Positions 41,178-50,726 of a stretch of 53,720 nucleotides of DNA are shown piece by piece. The stretch lies in the NCBI GenBank assembly GCA_019650355.1, contig BOWX01000001.1, positions 74,514-128,233 of the forward strand, written 5' to 3'. The position numbers and the translations under genes are program-made. The notes beneath the pieces were generated by a model. The model made no database searches and was not told the DNA's origin. It was given only the letters and a program-made list of their open reading frames with translations. The stretch's first letter is position 1. Each line of letters begins with the position of its first letter. This stretch comes from Fidelibacterota bacterium (lineage in GTDB: Bacteria; Fidelibacterota; Marinisomatia; Marinisomatales; Marinisomataceae).

Positions 41178-42980
41178 ATGAACGATAAACTAAACAAAGA
41201 AACTAAAGAAAACGATAACGAATTAACTGCTGTTGAATCAAATAAAGAGGAAGCTGTAGTTGAAGAAGTAACTGCTGAAGCATCTGAGCAAAAAAATGAA
41301 GAAAAAAAATCTTCAACAGATAATAAAAAAAGTATTAAAGATTATTTAAGTAAAGATTTATTTGCAGATATAAAAAGAATATCATTTACTGATGAAAAAC
41401 CATCTGAAGATGATAAGCATGAAGCTTTATCTGAGGAATATCAAGGAACATTTAATGATATATCTGAAAATCAAATTATATCTGCTAAAGTTATTGGTAT
41501 AAGTGATAGCGATGTAATGGTAGACATTGGCTTTAAATCCGAAGGTTTAATTAATCGTTCTGAATTTGATAATAAAGACTTGCCTGAAATAGGTTCAAAT
41601 ATTGATATATTTTTAGAAAAATTTGAAGACACTGATGGTAATATCACTTTATCAAAATATAAAGCTGATTTTATTAAGAGATGGGATGAATTAAAACATT
41701 TCTGTGACAGTGGTGAACCTGTTAATGGTAAAATTGTCAAGAGAGTAAAAGGTGGATTGGTCGTAGATTTGGGAGTAATTCAAGCTTTCTTACCAGGTTC
41801 TCAAGCTGATGTGCAGCCAATCAAAAATTTTGATGATTTAATTGGAAAAGAATTTGATTTTCAAATCGTAAAAGTCGACGAAATGAGAAAAAATCTTGTT
41901 GTTTCAAGAAAAGCTATTCTTGAAGAATCACTCAACGAAAAAAGACAAGAACTGATGACAAAAATTGAGATCGGTGCAGAGCTGCAAGGAGTTGTAAAAA
42001 ATATAACTGATTTTGGTGCTTTTGTTGATCTTGGAGGAGTAGATGGATTAATTCATATTACTGATTTTTCATGGGGAAGGATCAATCATCCATCCGAGAT
42101 TGTTGAAATTGGTCAAGAAATTACAGTCCAAGTAATTGATTTTAATAAAGAAACTTCTAGAATTTCTCTTGGACTAAAACAATTAGTTGATAATCCTTGG
42201 GAAACTATCCCTGAAAAATATAAAGTTGGAGATATTGTTAAAGGTAATATTGTTAGTATTATGAATTATGGTATCTTTATCGAGCTCGAAAAAGGTATCG
42301 AAGGTTTAATTCATATTTCAGAAGTATCATGGACTAAAAATGTTCAAAATTTGCAAGATTCTTTCAAAGTTGGAGATACTCTTGATTCAAAAGTTTTGTT
42401 TGTTGATTCAAATGAGCAAAAAATTAGCTTGGGAATAAAACAACTTTCTGATGATCCTTGGGAAAAAATCGGAGATCTTGTTAAAGTTGGTGACAAAAAT
42501 TCTGGTACGGTAAATAAAGTGACTAAGTTTGGAGCATTTGTTTCTTTAACAGACGAATTAGAAGGTTTTGTTAGAACAACCGATTTTCATTGGACTAAAA
42601 ATCCTTCACATCCGAAAGAGTTTGTCAATGAAGGAGATAAAATAGACTATATTGTCCTAGAGATACTTGAGAAAGAAAGAAAAGTTTTATTAAGTATTAA
42701 AGATTTGGCTGAAAATCCATGGGAAGGTATTGAAGCTAAATTTAATTCTGGAGATAAAATAAAAGGTTCATTTGAAAAGATGAATGATTCAGGCATTATT
42801 ATTAAATTAGATGATGAAATCGAAGGTTTAATACCTATGAATAAAATATCTAAAGATCAAAAAAAGACTGTTGTTAGTTCACTAAACGAGGGTGATGCTT
42901 TAGATTTACTTGTAGTAGAGGTTAAATCAGATGATAAAAATATCATCTTAATGCTTGATGAATCAAATGTTGACGATTAA
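41178..42980 (+). CDS. rpsA: Ribosomal protein S1
   Basis: S1 binds mRNA at the 30S subunit and helps initiation. The 600-aa protein has an acidic, Glu/Lys-rich N-terminal extension (about 80 residues) and six S1 repeats, for example GAELQGVVKNITDFGAFVDL with GVDGLIHITDFSW, and GDIVKGNIVSIMNYGIFIEL with GLIHISEVSW. The last repeat is more divergent. Upstream cmk and the frame being intact support it. The many weak or absent ribosome-binding sites in this window would make S1 important. Confidence 0.95.
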   Translation: MNDKLNKETKENDNELTAVESNKEEAVVEEVTAEASEQKNEEKKSSTDNKKSIKDYLSKDLFADIKRISFTDEKPSEDDKHEALSEEYQGTFNDISENQIISAKVIGISDSDVMVDIGFKSEGLINRSEFDNKDLPEIGSNIDIFLEKFEDTDGNITLSKYKADFIKRWDELKHFCDSGEPVNGKIVKRVKGGLVVDLGVIQAFLPGSQADVQPIKNFDDLIGKEFDFQIVKVDEMRKNLVVSRKAILEESLNEKRQELMTKIEIGAELQGVVKNITDFGAFVDLGGVDGLIHITDFSWGRINHPSEIVEIGQEITVQVIDFNKETSRISLGLKQLVDNPWETIPEKYKVGDIVKGNIVSIMNYGIFIELEKGIEGLIHISEVSWTKNVQNLQDSFKVGDTLDSKVLFVDSNEQKISLGIKQLSDDPWEKIGDLVKVGDKNSGTVNKVTKFGAFVSLTDELEGFVRTTDFHWTKNPSHPKEFVNEGDKIDYIVLEILEKERKVLLSIKDLAENPWEGIEAKFNSGDKIKGSFEKMNDSGIIIKLDDEIEGLIPMNKISKDQKKTVVSSLNEGDALDLLVVEVKSDDKNIILMLDESNVDD

Positions 42981-43929
42981 TACAACTAAATTCAAAAGAA
43001 TCGCTTATTCTTTTGTTATTGCTTTTGTTTTTTGGTTTTTTATTAAAAGCGAAGATACATACACTGTTAATTTAGATATCCCATTAGTAGCTAGAAATCT
43101 TCAAGAACAAAAGACATACAAGGAAGAGGTTCCCGAAAGTATTTTTGTAACCTTAAAAGGCACAGGTAGATCTTTTATATGGCTCAGAGTCTTTAATAAT
43201 TTTTATAGAGATGATTTTAAAGCTGTAATTGATTTAAGCAGTATCACTGATGAGTATAACTTTGAACTAGATTCATATTATAAAGAAAATCCTGAAAAAA
43301 TAGTTTTACCATCCTCTTTAGATTTGCAATTTGTAGAAGTTTTAAATCCTAGAAATGTTCAAATAAAATTGCAAAGATATATGGTTAAAAAAGTTCCTAT
43401 TGAGTCGCAAATTTTAGTATCTACAGAACCTGGATATATTGCTCTTGGAGGACAATTTTCTCCAGATTCAATTAGTATTGGAGGACCTGAAGAAGCTGTA
43501 AATGAAATTGATTTTGTTTTCACAGAAAAAGATACTTTATTGGATTTAATTGCTTCAGTAAATGGAAATTGGTCAATATTAAATCCTAACAAACTAGTCA
43601 GTTTTGATCCAAAAAAAGTAGATGCATTTATTGACGTACAGCCAATAAGTGAAACAATTATTACTGGAATCCCTGTTGAGTTAATCAACAAGCCTAATGA
43701 TGTAAATGTTTTTGTTAATCCTGCAACTGTATCATTAACTATCGTTGGAGGTTTAAAACAGATTACAAATATTCTTCCAGAAGATATCGATGTAATTATT
43801 GATTTTGATTTATGGAATTCAGAGAAACAATTTTATTCGCCTACAATTAAATTACCAGATTACTTAATCGAGTGGAAAGATTTATCTCCGAATAATTTAG
43901 AAATTTTAGTAATTAAAGAAATTAATTGA
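42955..43929 (+). CDS. YbbR-like domain protein
   Basis: The 324-aa protein has one N-terminal membrane helix (RIAYSFVIAFVFWFFIKS) and a periplasmic part of repeated YbbR-type strands (for example VTLKGTGRSFIW and SISIGGPEEAVNEI, PVELINKP, LTIVGG). YbbR proteins such as CdaR can regulate the diadenylate cyclase CdaA, but no cdaA is in this window. The start lies inside the end of rpsA; ATG 42967 is an alternative. The stop overlaps the tsaD start. Confidence 0.75.
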   Translation: MMNQMLTINTTKFKRIAYSFVIAFVFWFFIKSEDTYTVNLDIPLVARNLQEQKTYKEEVPESIFVTLKGTGRSFIWLRVFNNFYRDDFKAVIDLSSITDEYNFELDSYYKENPEKIVLPSSLDLQFVEVLNPRNVQIKLQRYMVKKVPIESQILVSTEPGYIALGGQFSPDSISIGGPEEAVNEIDFVFTEKDTLLDLIASVNGNWSILNPNKLVSFDPKKVDAFIDVQPISETIITGIPVELINKPNDVNVFVNPATVSLTIVGGLKQITNILPEDIDVIIDFDLWNSEKQFYSPTIKLPDYLIEWKDLSPNNLEILVIKEIN

Positions 43930-44900
43930 TTATCCTTGGCATAGAAACATCATGTGATGAAACTGGAGTTGCTCTTTGCAGTGATTTCAAAATTTTATCT
44001 AGCTTCACTAAAACTCAGTCTATTCACCAGCAATACGGAGGGGTTGTTCCTGAAATTGCTTCAAGAGAGCATGAAAAATATTTACCAAGTATTACAAAAA
44101 AAGTTCTGGAAGATGCAAATAAATCTTTCAAAGATATAGATGCAATTGCTGTTACAAATGGTCCTGGTTTAATGGGATCACTTTTATCAGGAATTAGTTT
44201 TGCGAAAGGAATTTCTCAAGCATTAGATATTCCAATTATTCCAATTAATCATTTAGAAGCTCACTTAAATTCTGTTTTTATTGAACATGCTGAACTTGAA
44301 GCACCATTTATTAATCTTTTAGTTTCAGGAGGTCATACTCAACTATGGTTAGTAAAAAATATGTTTGAATATGAACTTCTTGGAGAGACTTTAGATGATG
44401 CATGCGGTGAAGCCTTTGACAAAGGTGCAAAAAAAATGAATTTAAATTATCCAGGTGGACCCGAAATTGAAAAAATTGCCAAAAATGGTGATATGAATCT
44501 AATTAATTTTCCAAGGCCAATGATTAACGATAATACATTTAATTTTAGTTTCAGTGGATTAAAAACTGCATTAATTAATTGTGTAAATGACAATAAATAT
44601 AGTTATGAAGATATAGCTGCGAGCTATCAAGAAGCTATTGTAGATACTTTAATTAGTAAGTTTGAAAAAGCAATGAACCAATACTCTGCAAACTCTGGAA
44701 TTATTTGTGGAGGTGTTGCTGCAAACAAGAGATTAAGAGACAAATTAGATAAATTAGATCAAAAGATTATTTATCCATCAATGAAGTATTGTACTGACAA
44801 TGCAGATATGATTGCATTTTTAGCATTACATAAAGTCAATAATAATAAAATAGATTTTGATAAAGATTTTAGTGCTTATTCACGAGGAATGATTGTTTAA
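43926..44900 (+). CDS. tsaD: tRNA threonylcarbamoyladenosine biosynthesis protein TsaD
   Basis: TsaD transfers the threonylcarbamoyl group to A37 of ANN-decoding tRNAs. The 324-aa protein begins IILGIETSCDETGVAL, has the metal ligands in NHLEAH, LLVSGGHTQL, and the C-terminal ICGGVAANKRLRD with YCTDNADMIA. The start is TTG in TTGA, overlapping the ybbR stop; the initial beta strand makes an ATG downstream unlikely. Confidence 0.95.
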   Translation: MIILGIETSCDETGVALCSDFKILSSFTKTQSIHQQYGGVVPEIASREHEKYLPSITKKVLEDANKSFKDIDAIAVTNGPGLMGSLLSGISFAKGISQALDIPIIPINHLEAHLNSVFIEHAELEAPFINLLVSGGHTQLWLVKNMFEYELLGETLDDACGEAFDKGAKKMNLNYPGGPEIEKIAKNGDMNLINFPRPMINDNTFNFSFSGLKTALINCVNDNKYSYEDIAASYQEAIVDTLISKFEKAMNQYSANSGIICGGVAANKRLRDKLDKLDQKIIYPSMKYCTDNADMIAFLALHKVNNNKIDFDKDFSAYSRGMIV

Positions 44901-46093
44901 TGAAATATTATAATTTCTTTAAAGCAAGCTTAATTTTTTTTATCACTTTAGTATCTTGTTCAAAGGATAAAGAAAATACAATTGTAGAAAATAAATCATC
45001 TATGAGGGTTAATGAATCAATAATTGATGAACCTTTAGACTTATCTATTCAAAATATTCTTATTTACCCCAATCAATTTGATAAAAACTCAATTTATATT
45101 GACGTTGAAATTTTAAGTATCAATGGAGGAAATGGGGAGGTTCAAATAGCTCTTTTAAATGATAAAAGATTAGTTGCTTCCAATCCAATTAAAGTTTTAT
45201 CAAACGAAAAAAATTATTTTCAATCATTTATGATTGGGGGAGAAGTTGATTACGAAAAAAATTTTGAAATTGGCATTTCAGCTTTAAATGGCGAAACAAA
45301 TATCTCAAACAATAAACATATTTTCAAAAGTAGTTTAAAGATTGAAAAACCAAAAATTGCTATCTTGTCTGGTAAATTAAATTTTAATACTCCTCATATA
45401 ATAAATAATTTAAATGCTGACTATGACCATTTTTATCCAAGTCCAATAAGTGGAAATCTTGACATAACAGATTTTTGGTTCACTAACTATGACATTATTT
45501 TGCTTGATAATTTTCCCTCAAAACCAGTTTCAGATAAATGGCTCAAATTATTTTTAAAGAAAATCATTTCTGAGAACAGCTCTTTAATTATGAATTCTCG
45601 ATTAGATCAGGATACTAAAGTATTAAAAGATTTTTTCCCTATCTTTAATATTAAATATGACGAAGGTATAAATTTGAATGATTTTAATAATTTTTCTAGA
45701 AACCAAAATGGCTCATTCAAATCATCATTTATTGCTATAAATGATATATTTAACATTTCAAAAAATTATATTTCAGAATTAAACGAAATAATTGATTGGA
45801 TTTTAAAAGATGCTGATATTCAATATTCATTTCACATTGCAAATAAATACAATAAGCTTAACGAACCTATATTTATTTATGGTTACTCAAATTTGGTAGA
45901 TTCTGAATTAAAAAATCTTCAAGCTGAAGTTTTAATTGATGATGAAGTAATAAGTACAATTAAGCTATTATATAATCCTATTTCTGGATATTATTTCACT
46001 CAGTTTGAGCCTGATACATTGGGTAGTTATGTTTTTAATATTCAGAACAATAAGAAATTAATTGATACTATAAATGTAAATATATATGAGTAA
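44900..46093 (+). CDS. Lipoprotein of unknown function
   Basis: The N-terminus NFFKASLIFFITLVSCSKDK has a lipobox LVSC, so the protein should be lipidated and exported. The 397 residues suggest a beta-rich part up to about residue 145 and then an alpha/beta part (KIAILSGKLNFNTPHIINNL, then YDIILLDNFP) resembling a class I glutamine-amidotransferase-like fold without clear catalytic residues. No family is recognised. It overlaps the tsaD stop by one base and precedes serS. Confidence 0.6.
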   Translation: MKYYNFFKASLIFFITLVSCSKDKENTIVENKSSMRVNESIIDEPLDLSIQNILIYPNQFDKNSIYIDVEILSINGGNGEVQIALLNDKRLVASNPIKVLSNEKNYFQSFMIGGEVDYEKNFEIGISALNGETNISNNKHIFKSSLKIEKPKIAILSGKLNFNTPHIINNLNADYDHFYPSPISGNLDITDFWFTNYDIILLDNFPSKPVSDKWLKLFLKKIISENSSLIMNSRLDQDTKVLKDFFPIFNIKYDEGINLNDFNNFSRNQNGSFKSSFIAINDIFNISKNYISELNEIIDWILKDADIQYSFHIANKYNKLNEPIFIYGYSNLVDSELKNLQAEVLIDDEVISTIKLLYNPISGYYFTQFEPDTLGSYVFNIQNNKKLIDTINVNIYE

Positions 46094-46101
46094 ATTGTCT
46101 C

Positions 46102-47367
46102 ATGCTGGACATAAAAAAAATAAGAAACAATTCAGATAAAATTTTACAATCTTTAGCAAAAAAAGATAAGAATATTTCCCTCGATAATATTTTAAGGTTA
46201 GATGATAGTTTAAAAACACTAACCACAAAACTTAATGAATTGCAAGCAGACCAAAATAGCAAATCTAAAGAAGTTGGAATATTGAAATCCAAAGGAGAAT
46301 CTGCTGAAGATATTTTTGCTGATTTAAAAATTCTTTCTGATAAAATTAAAGAGCTTGAAAAAGAACAAAGAGAGTTGTCATCATCCTTAAAAGATGCATT
46401 ATTAGAAATACCTAATTTACCTCATTCATCATGTCCTCAAGGTTCTTCAGAAAAAGATAATGTGGTTGTTTTTGAAAAAAAGACCAATAAAGAACTTAAC
46501 TTTAATGTTAAAAATCATATAGATATTGGCAAGCAGTTAGATATACTTGATTTTGAAGTAGCTGCCAAAATGTCTGGTAGTGGATTTCCACTTTATAAAG
46601 GCAAAGGGGCATTACTGGAAAGAGCATTAATTAATTTCATGATTGATTATCATCTTAAAAACTTTAACTATACGGAGTTTTTTACTCCTTTCTTAGTAAA
46701 ACCAGATTCAGCTTTAACTACTGGTCAACTTCCAAAATTTTCAGAGGATATGTATCATATTGAAAAAGATGATCTTTTTTTGATTCCAACTGCAGAAGTT
46801 TCATTAACAAATATTCATAAAGATGATATTTTATCTTTTGATGATTTACCTAAATATTACCTCGGGTACTCGGCATGCTTTAGAAGAGAAGCTGGATCTT
46901 ATGGAAAAGATACTAGAGGTCTTCTAAGAGTACATCAGTTTAATAAAGTTGAATTAGTCAAATTTGTAGAACCAGAAAAATCTTATGATGAACTTGATTC
47001 TTTGGTAAAGCAAGCAACAAATATTCTTGATTTGTTGGAGCTTGATTACAGAGTAATTGAATTATGCACTGGCGATTTGAGCTTTGCTGCTGCAAAGTGT
47101 TTTGATCTTGAAGTATGGGCTCCGGGAGAAGAAAAATGGTTAGAGGTATCATCATGCAGTAATTTTGAAGATTTTCAATCAAGGAGAGGAAATATTAGGT
47201 TTAAAAATTCTGATGGAAATACTGATTTTATTCATACGTTAAATGGATCAGGATTAGCAACACCAAGAATTTTTGCTGCTTTTATTGAAACGCACCAAAG
47301 AGAAGATGGAAGTATTCGTATTCCAAAAAGTCTCCAGCCTTACATGGAAATTTCGGAGATAAAATAA
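46102..47367 (+). CDS. serS: Seryl-tRNA synthetase
   Basis: This class II enzyme charges tRNA-Ser. The 421-aa protein has the N-terminal coiled-coil arm (about residues 28-100) and the catalytic core with LIPTAEVSLTN, motif 2 FRREAGSYGKDTRGLLRVHQ, and motif 3 NGSGLATPRIFAAFIETHQ. Length is normal. It is followed without a gap by plsC. Confidence 0.97.
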   Translation: MLDIKKIRNNSDKILQSLAKKDKNISLDNILRLDDSLKTLTTKLNELQADQNSKSKEVGILKSKGESAEDIFADLKILSDKIKELEKEQRELSSSLKDALLEIPNLPHSSCPQGSSEKDNVVVFEKKTNKELNFNVKNHIDIGKQLDILDFEVAAKMSGSGFPLYKGKGALLERALINFMIDYHLKNFNYTEFFTPFLVKPDSALTTGQLPKFSEDMYHIEKDDLFLIPTAEVSLTNIHKDDILSFDDLPKYYLGYSACFRREAGSYGKDTRGLLRVHQFNKVELVKFVEPEKSYDELDSLVKQATNILDLLELDYRVIELCTGDLSFAAAKCFDLEVWAPGEEKWLEVSSCSNFEDFQSRRGNIRFKNSDGNTDFIHTLNGSGLATPRIFAAFIETHQREDGSIRIPKSLQPYMEISEIK

Positions 47368-48066
47368 TTGCGAATTATATGGATTTATTTAAATCTTATT
47401 TTTTGGACATTATTATTTGGTCTTAGTTCTTTCTTCACAATTTTATTAACAGGTAAGAAAGAAAATTTTAAGTTTTTTGGAGTTATTTGGGGAAAAACTT
47501 TATCATTTATTTTTAACATTAAATTAGTAGTAAAAGGAAAGCATAATCTGCAAGATAGGAATTACATTTTTGCATCAAATCATGCTTCCCTAATTGATAT
47601 CCCTCTTTTATTAATTGCTGTAAACAGATATACGGTATTTATTGCAAAAAGTGAACTTAGCAAAATACCTATTTTTAAATCAATTTTAGATAGAGCAGGC
47701 TTCATTTTTGTTGATAGAAAAAATAATGATAGCGCTGTGAAATCGATGAATAATTTGATGGAAGATATAAAAAAGATACCAAGATCTGTTGCTATTTTTC
47801 CAGAAGGAACGAGAACTAGTGATGGGAATCTTTTACCATTTAAGAAGGGTGCAGCTATTTTTGCTATAAATACAGATATTCCTGTAGTACCTGTTGCAAT
47901 ATCAGGAACCTACAGTTGGTCCAAAAAAAAATTATTTGATATATCACAAAGTGTCATAAGTTTTGAGTTTGGAGAACCAATTATTACTGAAAATTATTCT
48001 TTTGATGATAGAGATTATTTGACCGAAAAAATTAAAACAAACATTAAAAATATGAAGATTGATTAA
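47368..48066 (+). CDS. plsC: 1-acyl-sn-glycerol-3-phosphate acyltransferase
   Basis: PlsC acylates lysophosphatidic acid to phosphatidic acid at the inner membrane. The 232-aa protein has an N-terminal hydrophobic segment, the catalytic NHASLIDIP (HxxxxD), the substrate motif FPEGTRTSDG, and VPVAISGTY. The start is TTG, immediately after the serS stop, and the protein's first membrane segment begins within a few residues of it. Confidence 0.92.
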   Translation: MRIIWIYLNLIFWTLLFGLSSFFTILLTGKKENFKFFGVIWGKTLSFIFNIKLVVKGKHNLQDRNYIFASNHASLIDIPLLLIAVNRYTVFIAKSELSKIPIFKSILDRAGFIFVDRKNNDSAVKSMNNLMEDIKKIPRSVAIFPEGTRTSDGNLLPFKKGAAIFAINTDIPVVPVAISGTYSWSKKKLFDISQSVISFEFGEPIITENYSFDDRDYLTEKIKTNIKNMKID

Positions 48067-48067
48067 A

Positions 48068-48532
48068 ATGCGATTTCTACTTAAAGACAATATTGAAATT
48101 ATTAATAGAATTAAGGCTGAAAGAAAGAAGATAGTCTTCACAAATGGTTGCTTTGATCTATTGCATGTTGGTCACGTAAGATATTTAGCTCAAGCAAAAA
48201 AACTTGGAGATTTTTTAATTATTGGTCTTAATTCAGATAGTTCAGTTAAAGAATTAAAGGGCGAAGATAGACCCATAAATTCTTTTGAAGATAGAGCAAC
48301 TTTATTATCAGCAATAGAGTCAGTTGATTCAGTTATAATGTTTGAGGAACAAACTCCAGAAAATTTAATAAAAGACATAGTACCTGATATTCTTGTCAAA
48401 GGAGGAGATTATAATATTGAAGATATTGTGGGCTACCAGACAGTAATGCAAAATGGAGGTCAAGTAAAAACCCTAAGTTTTTATGATGGCTATAGTAGTA
48501 CAAATTATATTAATAAAATAAAAAAACGCTAG
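48068..48532 (+). CDS. rfaE2: D-glycero-beta-D-manno-heptose 1-phosphate adenylyltransferase
   Basis: This nucleotidyltransferase activates heptose-1-phosphate for lipopolysaccharide core synthesis; it matches the C-terminal domain of E. coli HldE as a stand-alone protein. The 154-aa product has VFTNGCFDLLHVGHVRYL (HxGH), GLNSDSSVKELKG, and ILVKGGDY near the end, with SSTNYI. ATG 48068 is chosen; it follows the plsC stop by 1 nt. With kdsD it points to an LPS-bearing outer membrane. Confidence 0.9.
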   Translation: MRFLLKDNIEIINRIKAERKKIVFTNGCFDLLHVGHVRYLAQAKKLGDFLIIGLNSDSSVKELKGEDRPINSFEDRATLLSAIESVDSVIMFEEQTPENLIKDIVPDILVKGGDYNIEDIVGYQTVMQNGGQVKTLSFYDGYSSTNYINKIKKR

Positions 48533-48571
48533 CTTGCTTATCCAAACTAATTCAGATAATTTCACAACTTT

Positions 48572-50317
48572 ATGATAAACAATAGAATAATATTTGCCAT
48601 AATTATGTCCTCAATAATTTTTGGACAAAATCTTTCAGAAAAACCTAGAAAACCATTCATGAATACCGATGATATTTCTTTTTTAGGAACATCAAATAGA
48701 ATTACTTCAATTTTGGACGAAGCAAAGCAATTTTTATCAGATGCAATTATTGCTGATGTCAATTCAGATACTGTTGAAGTTGTGTATAATATTAAAAAGG
48801 TTTTTGATCTATTATCTGATGTTGAACAAATAGGTGTTAGAGAAGAATTAGATAAAATTGAATTTGAAAAATTTCAAGATGATTTTGTTAAAATTTATAC
48901 AACCAGATTAAATACCATTGATAGTTCTACTCAAATATTAACAGCTGATTTAATAAGAAAAGATATAGCTGAATTGACATCTGAAAATGAATCAATTGAA
49001 ATGGGTATGACAAAATTTACTATTATTGATGATAGAGAAGGACATATACCGTTAGTTACAAATTCACAAGTTGAAAGTTATATAAGGTATTTTCAAGGTA
49101 AAGGCCGAAAAGGATTTAACATATGGCTCAGAAGATATGTCCAGTACAAAGATTTAATGTTACCAATCTTAGAACAGTATGATTTACCTGAAGAGTTAAT
49201 TGTTGTTTCAATGATTGAATCTGGCTTTGATCCTAAAGCTATTTCCAGGGCTAAAGCGGTTGGTTTATGGCAATTCATGTACTCAACAGGAAAGCAATAT
49301 GGATTAAATAGAAATTGGTATATTGATGAAAGACAAGACCCAATAAAATCAACTCATGCTGCAGCTAAATATTTTAGAGATTTATATGAAGAGTTTGAAG
49401 ATTGGTATTTAGTTCTTGCAGCATATAATACTGGTCCTGGAAGAGTAAATAGAGCTTTAAAACTTCATGAAACTTCAGATTATTGGCAATTATACTCTTT
49501 ACCGAAAGATACAAAGAATTATATCCCATACTATCTTTCATCAGCCATAATTTTACAAAATCCTGAAAAATATGGTTTTACAATTCCTAAAAATAACCCT
49601 TTAAAGTATGATGAAGTCAAAATTGAAAAGAGTTCTGATTTAAATGTAATAGCAAAAGCAGCAGGTACAAAAGTTAGTACAATTAAAAAACTGAATCCTG
49701 AGCTGAGACAACCAGCTACTCCAAATAATGGTTCTTATTCTTTAAATATTCCATTTGGTAAAAAAGAATCTTTTTATAAACAATTTAATGCGATTCCAGA
49801 TGATGAAAAGTTTGCAGTTCAAAAAGTAGAACATAGAGTTCAAAAAGGGGAGAACCTTATTTCAATAGCCTCAAAATATAGAGTATTAGTTGCAGACCTG
49901 CAGACAATAAATAATATTTCAAATATTAATAAACTATCTGTCGGACAGAGACTTAAAATTCCAGTTAAAGGTGGCCTGTATTCAAACTACCCTGAAAAGA
50001 AAATTTATACTGTTAAGAAGGGTGATACTCTCGGACATATTGCAGAAGACTATAATACAAGAGCTAGTGAGATTAGAAAGTGGAATAATATGGGATCTAG
50101 TTCAAATATTTATCCCGGGCAAAAATTAACATTATTTGTTAAAGGTCAACCAGTTAAGGATACTCCAAAGAAAAATGTTTATATTGTTAAAGTCGGGGAT
50201 AATTTGAGTACGATTGCTAAAAATAATGATACGACTGTTTCAAAAATAAAGAGTTGGAATAGTATGAAATCTTCTACAATTTATCCTGGTCAAAAACTAA
50301 CAATTTATTTTGAGTAA
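48572..50317 (+). CDS. MltD-like lytic transglycosylase with LysM repeats
   Basis: This envelope enzyme cleaves glycan strands and binds peptidoglycan. The 581-aa protein has a signal peptide (NNRIIFAIIMSSIIFGQN), an SLT domain with catalytic Glu in SMIESGFDPKAIS and the motif AVGLWQFM, LAAYNTGPGRVN, and then one weak and three clear LysM repeats (HRVQKGENLISIASKY, YTVKKGDTLGHIAEDY, YIVKVGDNLSTIAKNN). The order SLT then LysM is that of MltD. It lies in the intergenic space after rfaE2 with a 39-nt gap. Confidence 0.92.
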   Translation: MINNRIIFAIIMSSIIFGQNLSEKPRKPFMNTDDISFLGTSNRITSILDEAKQFLSDAIIADVNSDTVEVVYNIKKVFDLLSDVEQIGVREELDKIEFEKFQDDFVKIYTTRLNTIDSSTQILTADLIRKDIAELTSENESIEMGMTKFTIIDDREGHIPLVTNSQVESYIRYFQGKGRKGFNIWLRRYVQYKDLMLPILEQYDLPEELIVVSMIESGFDPKAISRAKAVGLWQFMYSTGKQYGLNRNWYIDERQDPIKSTHAAAKYFRDLYEEFEDWYLVLAAYNTGPGRVNRALKLHETSDYWQLYSLPKDTKNYIPYYLSSAIILQNPEKYGFTIPKNNPLKYDEVKIEKSSDLNVIAKAAGTKVSTIKKLNPELRQPATPNNGSYSLNIPFGKKESFYKQFNAIPDDEKFAVQKVEHRVQKGENLISIASKYRVLVADLQTINNISNINKLSVGQRLKIPVKGGLYSNYPEKKIYTVKKGDTLGHIAEDYNTRASEIRKWNNMGSSSNIYPGQKLTLFVKGQPVKDTPKKNVYIVKVGDNLSTIAKNNDTTVSKIKSWNSMKSSTIYPGQKLTIYFE

Positions 50318-50324
50318 TTAGAGA

Positions 50325-50615
50325 ATGATAAAACAAGATATAGTAGATAATGTTGCTAATGCCACTGGCCTAACAAAGGTTGAGGTTGAAGCTGTTCTAA
50401 ATGAGTCATTTAGCGAAATAATTAAAGCATTGAGCAATAATGAAAAAATAGAATTAAGAGGATTTGGAACATTTAGTGCAAAACATAGATTACCAAAAAA
50501 AGCACGAAATCCAAAAACTGGTGATCCTATATTTCTACCTGAAAGATATGTACCTGTTTTTAAACCATCAAAATTGATGAAAAAAACAGTAAATGAAAAA
50601 TTAATTGAATATTAA
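50325..50615 (+). CDS. HU/IHF-family DNA-binding protein
   Basis: This nucleoid protein bends DNA as a dimer. The 96-aa product has the helical N-terminal part (IKQDIVDNVANATGLTK), the EKIELRGFGTFS core, and the arm with RNPKTGDPIFLPERYVPVFK, with proline at the expected tip. The GDPIFLPER segment is closer to IHF-like than to HU proteins, but the sequence does not separate them firmly. It is 7 nt after the MltD-like gene. Confidence 0.93.
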   Translation: MIKQDIVDNVANATGLTKVEVEAVLNESFSEIIKALSNNEKIELRGFGTFSAKHRLPKKARNPKTGDPIFLPERYVPVFKPSKLMKKTVNEKLIEY

Positions 50616-50625
50616 GGAGTAATAA

Positions 50626-50721
50626 ATGCCTTGCGGTAAAAAAAGAAAAAAAAGAAAAATGAATACTCATAAACGTAAAAAGCGTTTAAGAGCAGATAGA
50701 CATAAGAAAAAAAATAGATAA
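50626..50721 (+). CDS. 31-residue basic protein, AURKAIP1/Cox24-type ribosomal protein
   Basis: The product [20 protein letters not shown], ending [11 protein letters not shown], matches by recall the tiny AURKAIP1/COX24-domain proteins of Bacteroidetes-related bacteria, the bacterial counterpart of mitoribosomal mS38, with the TH-K-RKKR-L-R core. A strong AAGGAGT (50614-50620) sits 6 nt before the ATG. It is too short for usual ORF searches, so it is easily missed. It lies between the HU-like gene and nadK. The family assignment is from memory of the motif. Confidence 0.7.
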   Translation: MPCGKKRKKRKMNTHKRKKRLRADRHKKKNR

Positions 50722-50726
50722 ATAAA

